A DNA stretch of 10,634 nt, taken from Oehlia diaphana. Taxonomy: Eukaryota; Glomeromycota; Glomeromycetes; Glomerales; Glomeraceae. Where the stretch lies: assembly GCA_003833135.1 (NCBI GenBank), contig QZLH01000190.1, forward strand, positions 119,230 through 129,863, given 5' to 3'. Under the pieces are notes generated by a model, which was given only the letters and a program-made list of their open reading frames with translations, did no database searches and was not told the DNA's origin. The position numbers and the translations under genes were made by a program. Every line of letters begins with the position of its first letter. The stretch's first letter is position 1. Shown one piece after another: positions 1 to 7,131 of this stretch.

Positions 1-382
1 GTATTTGACATAAAGCCTTACTATTATCTTTATTGAGTTCAAAGAACTTCCATACCCAACTTGTTTTTGGTCTTGTAGTCTTAATTGGTGGCTGTTTTGA
101 CTGTTTGCTAATTTCTAAAAATTCTGCTTAAAGATCATCAATATTTATATTAGAAATATCAACAGATAGTGTAGTAATATCTTGTAATAACACATGATTA
201 CTATCTTCAACTTCATAATCAGGATCAATTTCACTTTCTTCTTGTATTACTAACTGACTAGTTTCAGCATTATAGTCCAAGTCACTTTCATTCACTTCTA
301 TTACTTCCTGTATTAAAATTTCTTCTGCTTCTTTGGTCAATTGTTCCATTTGTTTACGTTTACTTCATGTAGTAGTTGCCAT
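1..382 (-). pseudogene. hAT-type transposase N-terminus (BED zinc finger), two in-frame stops, cut by window edge
   Basis: One minus-strand frame runs from an ATG at 382-380 to the window edge. It is interrupted only by TGA at 367-365 and TAA at 130-128. After the first stop a basic Ser-Lys-Arg-Lys segment precedes a second ATG (349) and a Glu/Asp-rich stretch of 73 codons. Beyond the TAA the same frame reads Lys/Pro/Thr-rich linker and then TSWVWKFFELNKDNSKALCQ. That is the aromatic start and first Cys of a BED-type zinc finger, the DNA-binding module at the N-terminus of many hAT transposases. The second Cys, the His pair and the catalytic domain would lie to the left of the window. The 73-codon open stretch is therefore a fragment and not a gene of its own. 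hAT identity rests on the finger plus the element end at 635. Both stops are one base from sense codons, so an inactive copy is likely. An unseen intron is less likely because the frame is unbroken. Confidence 0.62.
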
Positions 383-544
383 TTTTTTTTAAAGAGCGTG
401 AGAATTATTTATGTAATGATGATCAATTTCACAGAATAATGAACAAATGATCAGCATAATAATCCATTTTAAAATTTAACATTTCAGTGTAACATGATGA
501 CGGTCATTAATAAACATTTATTAACGATACTGTGCCACAATAGG

Positions 545-620
545 TAGATACGATTTTTATTCGATAATCGATTTAAAATCGATTCTTATCGATTTTCGAT
601 AGATACGATTTTAATCGAAT
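545..620. repeat. Subterminal repeat array of the hAT-like element (ATCGAT words)
   Basis: ATCGAT occurs at 567-572, 578-583 and 588-593, spaced 11 and 10 bases, about one DNA helical turn. TAGATACGATTTT is repeated directly at 545-557 and 600-612. hAT subterminal regions commonly carry short repeated transposase-binding sites, so that role is inferred here. Confidence 0.5.
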
Positions 621-794
621 CTTTTCCGATCCCTATTCTCAACTTCCTATCAAATGTCCTATGTGCAAGACCATCAATGATGCAAATTCTCATCTCGGGT
701 TTTAACCTTCGTAATTGCTGAAATTGAACGACATTCTGACCACCTCAAAATACAATTTATTGGAAAAAATAAAAGAACTTAATAATTCTTACTA

Positions 795-829
795 CATCGA
801 TAATTCACGTTTGTCACGTGAATTCGATG
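795..829. repeat. Imperfect palindrome inside the gene remnant
   Basis: CATCGA (795-800) and ATTCACG (803-809) pair with CGTGAAT (817-823) and TCGATG (824-829). This gives 13 base pairs, one 2-base bulge (TA, 801-802) and a 7-base loop. A CACGTG word lies in the right arm (815-820). It overlaps apparently coding sequence, so it may be fortuitous. Confidence 0.5.
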
Positions 830-934
830 CTAATCTTTTTTTCTCGAATATTACTGATCAAACATCTAGTGTAGCTGGTTAGTATACATAATCTGGTTCC
901 TCAAAACCTCACCGACCTCGTCCATTCATATGTT

Positions 935-1290
935 CACAAAGACGATTACCACAAGAATGATGACCATGAAGATAAGGACAAAAAATACTACAGACGTGAT
1001 GCCTTAGCTTCACCAGATGATACATACAATGACGATTAATACAAGGATGATGACTACAAGAATGAGTACTACTACGAGAAAGATGACCACAAAGATGATT
1101 ACCACAAGAAAGATGACCACAAAGACAAGGACAAGAAATACTACAGACGTGATGCCTTAGCTTCACCAGATGATACCTACAATGACGATTACTACAAGGA
1201 TGATGATTACAAAAATGAGTACTACTACAAGAAAGACGATCACAAAGACGATTATCACAAGAAAGATGATTACTACAAGAAAACAAGAAA
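935..1290 (+). repeat. Coding tandem repeat, 153-bp unit, about 2.3 copies
   Basis: Units start at 935, 1088 and 1241, exactly 153 bases (51 codons) apart, and the third is partial. Copies 1 and 2 differ at 13 codons: 9 synonymous, 3 amino-acid changes and one Tyr-to-stop (TAC to TAA, 1037-1039). Eleven of the 13 differences fall at the third position of the plus-strand frame, so the plus frame evolved as protein after duplication and before the stop arose. The unit includes YYRRDALASPDDTYNDD between Lys/Asp/His/Tyr-rich segments. Confidence 0.85.
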
Positions 1291-1431
1291 TCTTATTAAA
1301 TTTTTTATCTATCTACTAATTAATTACTTTTAGGATTCTAATTTGTTTCAAATTATTTTTTTTTATTGTAAAAATCGATCTTATTTGAAATTATGTGAAT
1401 AGTTTTTTTATCTGTAAACTTTTAAATAGTT

Positions 1432-1457
1432 CCCTTCCCCTTCCCCTTCCCCTACCC
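1432..1457 (-). other. C-rich tract; G-quadruplex-capable on the minus strand
   Basis: On the plus strand five C runs (3, 4, 4, 4 and 3 bases) are separated by 2-base TT or TA spacers. The minus strand therefore has five runs of at least three G with 2-base loops, which satisfies the usual intramolecular quadruplex pattern. The plus strand could form an i-motif. It stands alone in DNA that otherwise has almost no G runs. Confidence 0.7.
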
Positions 1458-1903
1458 TTCCTTCTCATATATTTAGTAAAAGAAAAGATTATACTGTATT
1501 AGTTACTATAAATATAATAATCTATTTGTATAAAATTAAATGTAACATTTATCATAGAATTTAAAAAAAAAAGAATAAAATGAAATTAGATAAATTAAAC
1601 TAATACTATTAAATTATTCTTTTACTGTATTTTATTTCATCATTTTATTTTTATATTTTTTCTTATTAGTAAATATTAACTAATATAAATTCAATATAAC
1701 TTTATGGAATTTTCAAATTGATTATTATTATTCCAAAATAAATATTTTTAATATATTAATTTTTCTCTTGATCAATAATTACCCGAACTAAAGTTTTACA
1801 CACGAAAATGAATTCGAGAATTTTATATTTTTTTAAAAATAAAAATAAATCATTGCCATCGTGTTTACTAAACGTACTAAACGTGCAGTTTCAGGACGGA
1901 TTA

Positions 1904-1952
1904 ATATGTGGGATATGATTAAATTTTAAACAATTAATCATATGACACATAT
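1904..1952. repeat. Hairpin, about 17 of 19 pairs, 11-base loop
   Basis: The arm at 1904-1922 pairs with 1934-1952 except for a 2-base internal mismatch (1911-1912 against 1944-1945). The inner ten pairs, GATATGATTAA-like against TTAATCATAT, are perfect. No terminal repeat, target duplication or coding frame goes with it. Confidence 0.55.
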
Positions 1953-2005
1953 CACGTGAAATAAATTATATTTTTTTGGTTCCGCATACAGTACATGTGC
2001 CTGTA

Positions 2006-2170
2006 AATAATGGTGTATAGTTAGCCGAGAAATATTTAGCCACAACGTGATCCGGACCCGGCTCAGGCGTAGATCGTTGTGGAATTCCAGGGATTTTCTG
2101 CGATTAAACCGGTTCCTGATGATCGGTAATCAGGAATTCGGCTCCACTTTCGGCTAACTACACCATTATT
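2006..2170. mobile_element. MITE-like element, 165 bp, with terminal inverted repeats and internal stems
   Basis: The left terminus (2006-2028) and the right terminus (2150-2170) are inverted copies over 21 bases. The only difference is a 2-base TA insertion on the left. They start AATAATGGTGTA and end GTTAGCCGA. The flanks GCCTGTA (1999-2005) and GCCTGAC (2171-2177) look like a diverged target-site duplication. Inside are two more stems: CCACAACG (2040-2047) with CGTTGTGG (2075-2082), and TTCCTGAT (2113-2120) with ATCAGGAA (2129-2136) around an 8-base loop. One internal 60-base block is 55% G+C, far above its surroundings. There is no open frame of note, so it is non-autonomous. The superfamily is not determined; a 7-9 bp duplication would fit hAT or Mutator types. 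Confidence 0.7.
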
Positions 2171-2479
2171 GCCTGACTAATTTACTGTATTTCTTAATCA
2201 AGTAATTAAGGTCATTTAGTTTTTTTGTATATAAATCCTTATTTTTTTTGTATCAAAAATTTGAACTCATTGTATGAAGAGTTCGAAACCACTCTTCCAA
2301 ATTACATTATAAACTTAATGTCTTTTATCTTTTTTTTAGCTTTAAGCATGAACTTACATTCGGAAACAACGAAGAACGTGATATAAATGCATTTATTTTT
2401 CGTAAATAAAATCAAGGAACAAGTTAAGTTTTTTCTTTCCTATTAAATCTGATACACAGAATAGATGATTATCTGATTT
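2171..2479. other. A+T-rich spacer
   Basis: It contains one TACTGTA word (2183) and a small hairpin, GAAGAG (2276-2281) with CTCTTC (2292-2297), around a TTCGAAA loop. A plus frame without a usable start runs to a TAA near 2380 and is not convincing. No gene is called. Confidence 0.5.
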
Positions 2480-2593
2480 GACCCGTAATAATATTGCCAT
2501 CCTTGTTGTGACCCGCGATATTATTGCCGTCCTTTTTGACCTGTAATAATATTGCCATCCTTATTATTTTGACCCACGATATTATTTCCATGA
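2480..2593 (-). repeat. Tandem repeat, about 30-bp unit, four copies; decapeptide-coding remnant on the minus strand
   Basis: Units begin GACCC or GACCT at 2480, 2510, 2538 and 2571 (lengths 30, 28, 33 and partial). Copies 1 and 3 share TAATAATATTGCCATCC; copies 2 and 4 share CGATATTATT, so the basic unit may be a dimer. On the minus strand the units read as variants of DGNIITGQN-type decapeptides (for example GNNIVGQNNKDGNIITGQ). The 28-base copy shifts the frame, so the open frame at 2739-2521 stops at 2521. It starts in A-rich low-complexity sequence and I do not count it as a gene. Confidence 0.65.
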
Positions 2594-2739
2594 AAAGTTT
2601 TTGCTTTGCAAGGAATTGTTAATAATGATATGGCTGTATTTTTATTTGTGCCGTATATTATTATGTTAAAAAATCTGGCATTTTTTTTTTTTTTTATTTT
2701 TGAAATTTTTTGGCTTTTAGTATATAATAAATAAAACAT

Positions 2740-3219
2740 TTTTTTAAACTATATAGACATATTTTATATGTACATAAAATCAAAAATATAAATATACAGC
2801 TGAGGAATACGTATTTCATCTATTGAAAGTTGTATCAAATTTTATTATTGTTTGGAGCGTAGCAAAGGACATTTTATTGTTATGTACTAAATGATCAACA
2901 ACGCAATTTTCCTTCCTTTTTTCCTTCCTTCAACTTACGTCATATTCCCTTTGAATTAAACTACCCCTGCTTATTTCCTTTTTTTTTTTATATAATTACT
3001 GTATTTTACAATAAGATATGGACTTCAATGGTTTCCGTTTACCTAGTAGTAATAAAGTGTTTTGAGGATAAATTTTCGATGATCAAATTACCAGTATTTA
3101 CCAATGTTTACCATTGGTATTATCTGCATTATATTCATTTCCAAAATAATCATCATTAGACGCAGTCGCATGAAAATAAATCATTAATTAAATTTCATTG
3201 AATTATTACTCAAAAGGTT
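2740..3219. other. A+T-rich spacer with a small hairpin
   Basis: No gene seen. TACCAATG (3099-3106) and CATTGGTA (3112-3119) form an 8-pair stem with a 5-base loop. A TACTGTA word lies at 2997. A 15-base word at 3157-3171 recurs with one change at 4287-4301. Confidence 0.5.
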
Positions 3220-3417
3220 TTATTGAAAATAAAGAACATCTATACGTTTAACCCAAATAAGTAATAAAAATGTGCTTATTATATAAAATACAAGCCACAA
3301 CACTGCCACAACACTTCTTAATGCCCAAAAAAGGATCTGTTTTTTCGTTATTATTATAACAGAATTGGTCATGATAGTCTGATAATTAGAAAAGTTTTCA
3401 TATGTTCCTATATCCAT
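3220..3417 (-). CDS. Possible small membrane protein (65 aa)
   Basis: Not recognised. The frame starts at ATG 3417-3415 and ends with TGA or TAA near 3220, giving 65 residues. The first 27 are polar (MDIGTYENFSNYQ and onward). Residues about 28-54 form one strongly hydrophobic helix-like stretch (ILFWALRSVVAVLWLVFYII and onward), followed by VKRID, a positively charged flank. A single-pass membrane protein, or a first exon encoding one, would look like this. Against it: short frames rich in T-type codons often look hydrophobic by chance in A+T-rich DNA, and there is no clear promoter. The frame is slightly richer in G+C than its flanks. Treat it as a candidate. Confidence 0.3.
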   Translation of the reverse strand: MDIGTYENFSNYQTIMTNSVIIITKKQILFWALRSVVAVLWLVFYIISTFLLLIWVKRIDVLYFQ

Positions 3418-4560
3418 AGAAGAGAATATTATAACTTCATATATTTTAATAAGTCAAATATTACTATTATTAGATAACTTGATTGCTTAAATAATTCATT
3501 CATTATTCTTTGTTTATTATAAGCATACAATGACACATACATGAAATGTTCTAAAAAAAAAATAATCATTGTTTATCATTTAAGAGCATATTGTTTTTTT
3601 TATATTACTGTATTATAATTCTAAAACAAACATATGAAAGTCTCGGACATTATTCAGACTATTTTATTATTTCATTTATAATAAAGTTACGATAAAACTG
3701 CTCTACTATGTAGTATCTAAAGGATGTATTAATAACTGAAGTCCTTAATTAGGACGAAAAGGATCTATAACTTGATTAAACAGGTTGTAGAGGAGTACAC
3801 GGGTTTGAATTCTTCTAAAAATAATTACCTTGTTGTTAAAAAGAATCATACTTTTTTTTTTGTGGAAAAAAAAGTTTCTTTAAAAAAATGTTTTTTATTT
3901 CGGTTAACGCGGATAAATAAAGCGACGCCACCATTGAATGATGAAACAATATAAATTCTGTAAAACTAAATTTTAGATATCTATATTATCATGTTTTCAT
4001 TGATGCATCTTTACTCTAATAACAAACAAATTGAATGTGAATCAGTATTTACATTTTTTTTTTTTTTTGTGTAATTTAGTGACTGACTGTTGATCATTGA
4101 TCCCAAGCATTTCGGCTAATAAAGGAAGTCCCTAAAAATTTGGGGTACATTTTTAAAATAGATCGTCATGTGATACACTTCGGTAAAACTAATGATTAAA
4201 GTTAAATTATATATTAGCTATTCGATTCATTGGATAACGATACAATGATACGTAAAAGCTTATTTTAAACTCGGCTGGTCTTAGGATAGACGCAGTCTCA
4301 TATAATTTAAATTAGGGTAGAAAATTTATCATGAGGTGCTTTTTAATTGGCTAGATCATATTTTTAGGCCCAATTTTCCCAATCGGCCGATATAAAATGA
4401 ATTAATGAAATCCGTAGAATTTCAAATTTCCTTTTAAAAATATTAAAATATTACACAATGATCGTGGGACAAATTAAGATTTCCTTTTTTTGTTAGTGTA
4501 ATATTTCTTATTTTTGAATAAGAAAAGATTTTTTGTTTCATAACTTAATCTACAAAAATG
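3418..4560. other. A+T-rich spacer, no gene called
   Basis: It contains a TACTGTA word (3606), a short stem GTCCT/AGGAC at 3741-3755, long A and T runs, and the second copy of a 15-base word (4287-4301). A 60-codon plus frame at 3772-3954 begins with TTG, not ATG, is mostly A and T runs, and is not accepted. TTTCGGCTAA at 4110-4119 matches the terminus of the MITE-like element at 2149-2158 and could be a relic or chance. Confidence 0.5.
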
Positions 4561-4574
4561 ATGAACCTGTGTTA

Positions 4575-4596
4575 CCAATTTAATATAAAAGCGCGC
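4575..4596 (+). promoter_or_regulatory. Candidate core promoter (CCAAT, TATA box) of the Asn/Gln-rich gene
   Basis: CCAAT (4575-4579) is followed by TATAAAA (4584-4590) and an alternating GCGCGC (4591-4596), which is unusual in this A+T-rich DNA. The TATA box ends 78 bases before the ATG at 4669. That would give a short 5' leader of roughly 45-55 bases if transcription starts about 25-30 bases downstream of the box. Confidence 0.45.
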
Positions 4597-4668
4597 AAAA
4601 AATACTTGTCAAAAAAAAGCCTAAAGTAAAGAATAATACACTTTTAAATTATTATTCATTTTCTTTTT

Positions 4669-5199
4669 ATGATTAGCATGACTTCAAACAACCAAAATAC
4701 ACAAGATTATTATAATTTACCAATCGATCAAACTGGAAAAAATAACGAAAATATCCAACATACTTTAATTAACAATGTTGGAGTATCTAATACGAATTTA
4801 AATACCTTGCACAATGTGCCTCATAATAATAATAAATTTGAGTTTTATTTTCATTTACCAAATGATACTCGTATTTATCGTGTTACTTATTCTTATTCTG
4901 AAATAAATCTATCAGAAAATGTTCAACTTTTGAATAATGGAATTAATCTGTCTCATATCCCTGATTACCTTTTGCCACATCATTATAATATACAACCTCG
5001 AATTCAACAACATATTCAGCAACAAGTCCAACATCCAAATGTTTATCAACAAAATGATATTCAACAACAATCCTTCGACACTACCCAACCTACTTCCCAA
5101 GAATATTCAAATAATGACATCTATAATGCAGCAGTTGATGGAACTATTTCTTATGATATGCAAGATATGGAAGTTACAGGATTTCAGAATTCTCCCTAA
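4669..5199 (+). CDS. Asn/Gln-rich low-complexity protein (176 aa), function unknown
   Basis: This is the best-supported gene in the window. It is a single-exon frame from ATG 4669 to TAA 5197-5199, with an in-frame stop upstream (TAA 4645-4647) and a TATA box at 4584. A second Met at residue 4 could also serve as start. By hand count 29 Asn and 21 Gln make up 50 of 176 residues. Layout: residues 1-55 Asn/Thr-rich and disordered; 56-100 a more ordered segment with alternating aromatic and polar residues (KFEFYFHLPNDTRIYRVTYS), then NLSHIPDYLLPHHY; 107-140 a Gln tract (RIQQHIQQQVQ); an acidic tail (YDMQDMEV). There is no signal peptide, membrane segment or known catalytic motif. Such prion-like composition is common in transcription-related proteins, but that role is inference. 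The open frames on the opposite strand (4912-5100) and in another plus frame (4937-5233) are shadows. Confidence 0.72.
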   Translation: MISMTSNNQNTQDYYNLPIDQTGKNNENIQHTLINNVGVSNTNLNTLHNVPHNNNKFEFYFHLPNDTRIYRVTYSYSEINLSENVQLLNNGINLSHIPDYLLPHHYNIQPRIQQHIQQQVQHPNVYQQNDIQQQSFDTTQPTSQEYSNNDIYNAAVDGTISYDMQDMEVTGFQNSP

Positions 5200-6009
5200 G
5201 GACCAAGAAACATCATTATATTTGTTTTGTTGAAATGGAGTTAATTTGTTTATTTTTATTTTTTTTTTACTTTTTAAATTTCAACAATTAAAGTTAAGGC
5301 TATGACGGAATTGATAATTCATTTTTATTTTGTTAATTTTTTTTAGCGTAAAGTAAACGATCTTTTATCGCGTTTTTTTTCTTAATGAAAAAAGCTTTAA
5401 AAGAGAATTAGCTTTAATTTTTTGTTCAAGATTTAACTCATTTTATGTTGTTGTTATTAATTATTTTTATTTTTATTTTTTAAGTTTTTTGTATATATAC
5501 TGTAAAAACAAGTATTGCGTATATTTAAATGTTTATAGTATTGTAAAAATGGTCTGAAGATTGAACTGTTCAACAAAAACAAATATAATAAAACACTTAT
5601 TCACATTTTACCAAGATTTAAATTTGTAATTAAGAGTAACTTGAATGAGTAAGAAAAATTATAAACTTGCACGTTTGACCGCAAAGATATTTTATTTTGA
5701 TTTAAATTTAATTTTGATTATTATAAATCTTGAAAGATTTTTTCCCAAAAAATTATTATAATACTTAATATAAATACGACTAATGATATTTTATAAGACT
5801 ATTTCTATTCGCATACGGCTTGTAAAAAAAAAAATTTTCAAGAAGGAATAATAGTCAAATAAAATTGTAACTCCTTGAAGTTTAAGAGAAAGGATATAAT
5901 TATGATCATTATTTATTGATGCACCGTTCCTTCATTAAAATTACCATCTACAGTAAATTAATCAATTTGCAAATGCCTCCAAAAATTACATAAAACTTCA
6001 CTACTAAAA
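5200..6009. other. A+T-rich 3' flank and spacer
   Basis: Presumed 3' untranslated region and spacer. It holds a perfect 13-base palindrome TTGAACTGTTCAA (5561-5573), a TACTGTA word at 5498 and its reverse complement at 5949. No gene seen. Confidence 0.5.
5587..5592 (+). terminator. Candidate polyadenylation signal (AATAAA)
   Basis: AATAAA lies about 390 bases after the stop of the Asn/Gln-rich gene, preceded by T-rich DNA and a TATATA element at 5492-5497. The hexamer is frequent by chance at this base composition, so the link is tentative. Confidence 0.25.
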
Positions 6010-6960
6010 ATGGATATTGACTTGTTTTCTTACTTTTCTCTCCTTCTGGCTTTTTAGTACCATTTCCTGTTTTTACTTTCTTTACTCTGAACTCAGTTAT
6101 AATTCTGACCAACTAGTGCTGGTGGCCTCTTGTAATTTCTTGAAACTGTCGAAGAACATTAAATTCTCCGTTTATCTTGGTGGGTTAAAGTTAAATGGTT
6201 TTATTTAGCCAACCACCGACATTCACCAACGATGATCGGAATCTTTGGCGCTCTTTATGAATTTTCAATTCCAATGATCCGGAAATCATCCGAATAAAAG
6301 AAGAGTTTCAACGATATTAAAGTTTGAATACTTTGATACTCAACTTGTTTCTTCATTGAAGTCTTAACTACTACGCTAATTTCTTGATATTGTCGAGATG
6401 TCATATGATGACCACCTTACGAACCACTACATCATGGTTCAATTCTTTTCTCTAAGATTTTTGCTATTCCTTAAAATGCGGGATTTGTGGCTACATGATA
6501 CGAGAGGAAGTATTTTCTGCACAACCAACTGCACTGAACCGCTAGAACACGATGAATTCGAATTCTCCATCTAAAGAGGACCACACATATTCTCGAGAGG
6601 CAATAAAATAATCCTAGTCTCTAGTACTGTCCATCTATATGAGGTCCTAAATTGTTTAATTACTTCTCATTAATCCATATGTGACAAGTCTTATTACCTA
6701 CGTTACGAAGCCCTTTCGTACTAGTACTTTTCTCCCACAAAGGACGCTACAGCTCACGATTACCATATACAGCATCTTAAACCTGGTACAGTCGTGAATC
6801 CCAACTGTTTACGGTTTTAAAATAGTAAGGGATTAAATAGAGGGTACAACCGCAATCCTTTAGGAGATTAGTTCTTCAAATATTCTCGTTTTGTCTTTTC
6901 CCCTCGTCGTGAAGATTATTATGTGATTTTATGACAGTTTTTCTTTCTCAATTATCAAAA
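6010..6960. other. G+C-richer degenerate island, probable old coding or element remnant
   Basis: Hand counts of three 60-base blocks (6421, 6541, 6721) give 33%, 43% and 42% G+C, against 15% in a block at 5461. No long frame survives on either strand. The better short frames are minus 6404-6255 (49 residues, MTSRQYQEISVVVKTSMKKQ and onward), plus 6398-6574 (58 residues) and an open minus stretch without a start at 6112-5951 (VKKVKTGNGTKKPEGEKSKK). They overlap on opposite strands, so at most one can be real. AGGACCACACATA (6577-6589) is an imperfect inverted copy of 6636-6648. I cannot assign a family. The 63-codon plus frame at 6017 starts with TTG and is not accepted. Confidence 0.4.
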
Positions 6961-7015
6961 TGATATCTCCTAACCCAGCTTCTGAAATATTTTTCAATAT
7001 GTAGGTTAATATATT

Positions 7016-7022
7016 TATAAAA
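7016..7022 (+). promoter_or_regulatory. Candidate TATA box ahead of the small hydrophobic ORF
   Basis: TATAAAA lies 109 bases before the ATG at 7132. At this base composition the word occurs often by chance, so it is only mild support for that ORF. Confidence 0.2.
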
Positions 7023-7131
7023 TAAGATACAGTGTTTTGTGAAGCAGAAAAAAAAACACAAAGGTTTCCGTAACGTCAAAAGTCGCATAGCGTCCCAATC
7101 TTTATTAGTTGCTTTAGCTACTTATTCTAGT

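Larger units (their letters stand above)
1..635 (-). mobile_element. hAT-like DNA transposon, 5' end (left part outside window)
   Basis: Read on the minus strand, the element would begin at 635 with TAGGGATCGG, a hAT-style terminus, followed by an A+T-rich subterminal zone with repeated ATCGAT words and then the transposase start at 382, about 250 bases in. The 8 bases to the right (636-643, TTCTCAAC) would be the target-site duplication, but its partner is outside the window. The exact terminus could shift by one or two bases. The other end and the length cannot be seen. Confidence 0.55.
636..1333 (+). pseudogene. Unknown gene remnant: CxxC segment followed by Lys/Asp/Tyr-rich repeats
   Basis: I do not recognise this gene. 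Directly beside the hAT terminus a plus frame reads YSQLPIKCPMCKTINDANSH (Cys codons at 655 and 664). After TAA codons at 703 and 712 the same frame continues as LNDILTTSKYNLLEKIKELN and on to about 877. A second frame, open from 875, encodes a charged repeat protein (HKDDYHKNDDHEDKDKKYYR and onward) to a TAG at 1331-1333, with one TAA at 1037-1039. The two frames can be joined by a possible intron at 878-941 (GTTAGT donor, AAAG acceptor) that keeps phase. The 5' part has probably been separated by the transposon insertion. With three stops and no start it is best read as a decayed gene. The His/Cys-rich open frame on the opposite strand of the repeats is a shadow. Confidence 0.5.
1334..2005. 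other. A+T-rich spacer, no gene seen
   Basis: No convincing open frame on either strand. It contains the C-rich tract at 1432-1457, the hairpin at 1904-1952, long A and T runs, and three copies of the TACTGTA/TACAGTA word (1492, 1623, 1987). Confidence 0.6.

Noticed and set aside
909..1286. 125-codon His/Cys-rich open frame on the minus strand
   Set aside because: It lies opposite the 51-codon repeat. Differences between repeat copies fall at third positions of the plus frame, which are middle positions of this frame, so it is a shadow.
1100..1290. Resemblance of the Asp/Lys/Tyr repeats to a FLAG-type epitope tag
   Set aside because: The similarity is compositional only. The repeat is native, diverged and surrounded by natural sequence.
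2521..2739. 72-codon minus frame as a complete gene
   Set aside because: It starts in poly-Lys low-complexity sequence and ends through a frame shift inside the tandem repeat. Kept only as a repeat-coding remnant.
3764..3830. tRNA-like segment (GGGTTTGAATTC resembling a B box)
   Set aside because: The T-arm and acceptor strands do not pair and no anticodon arm can be drawn.
3772..3954. 60-codon plus frame
   Set aside because: It starts with TTG, and much of it is homopolymer A or T.
4912..5233. Open frames opposite and alongside the Asn/Gln-rich gene
   Set aside because: They overlap the better-supported 176-residue frame and have no promoter or coding signal of their own.
6017..6208. 63-codon plus frame
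   Set aside because: TTG start. The ATG at 6010 is in another frame that ends after 15 codons. Hydrophobic composition is expected from T-rich DNA.
6490..6730. Large-subunit rRNA gene fragment
   Set aside because: Only short words resemble the sarcin-ricin region and they lie on opposite strands. Flanking conserved segments are missing or out of order.
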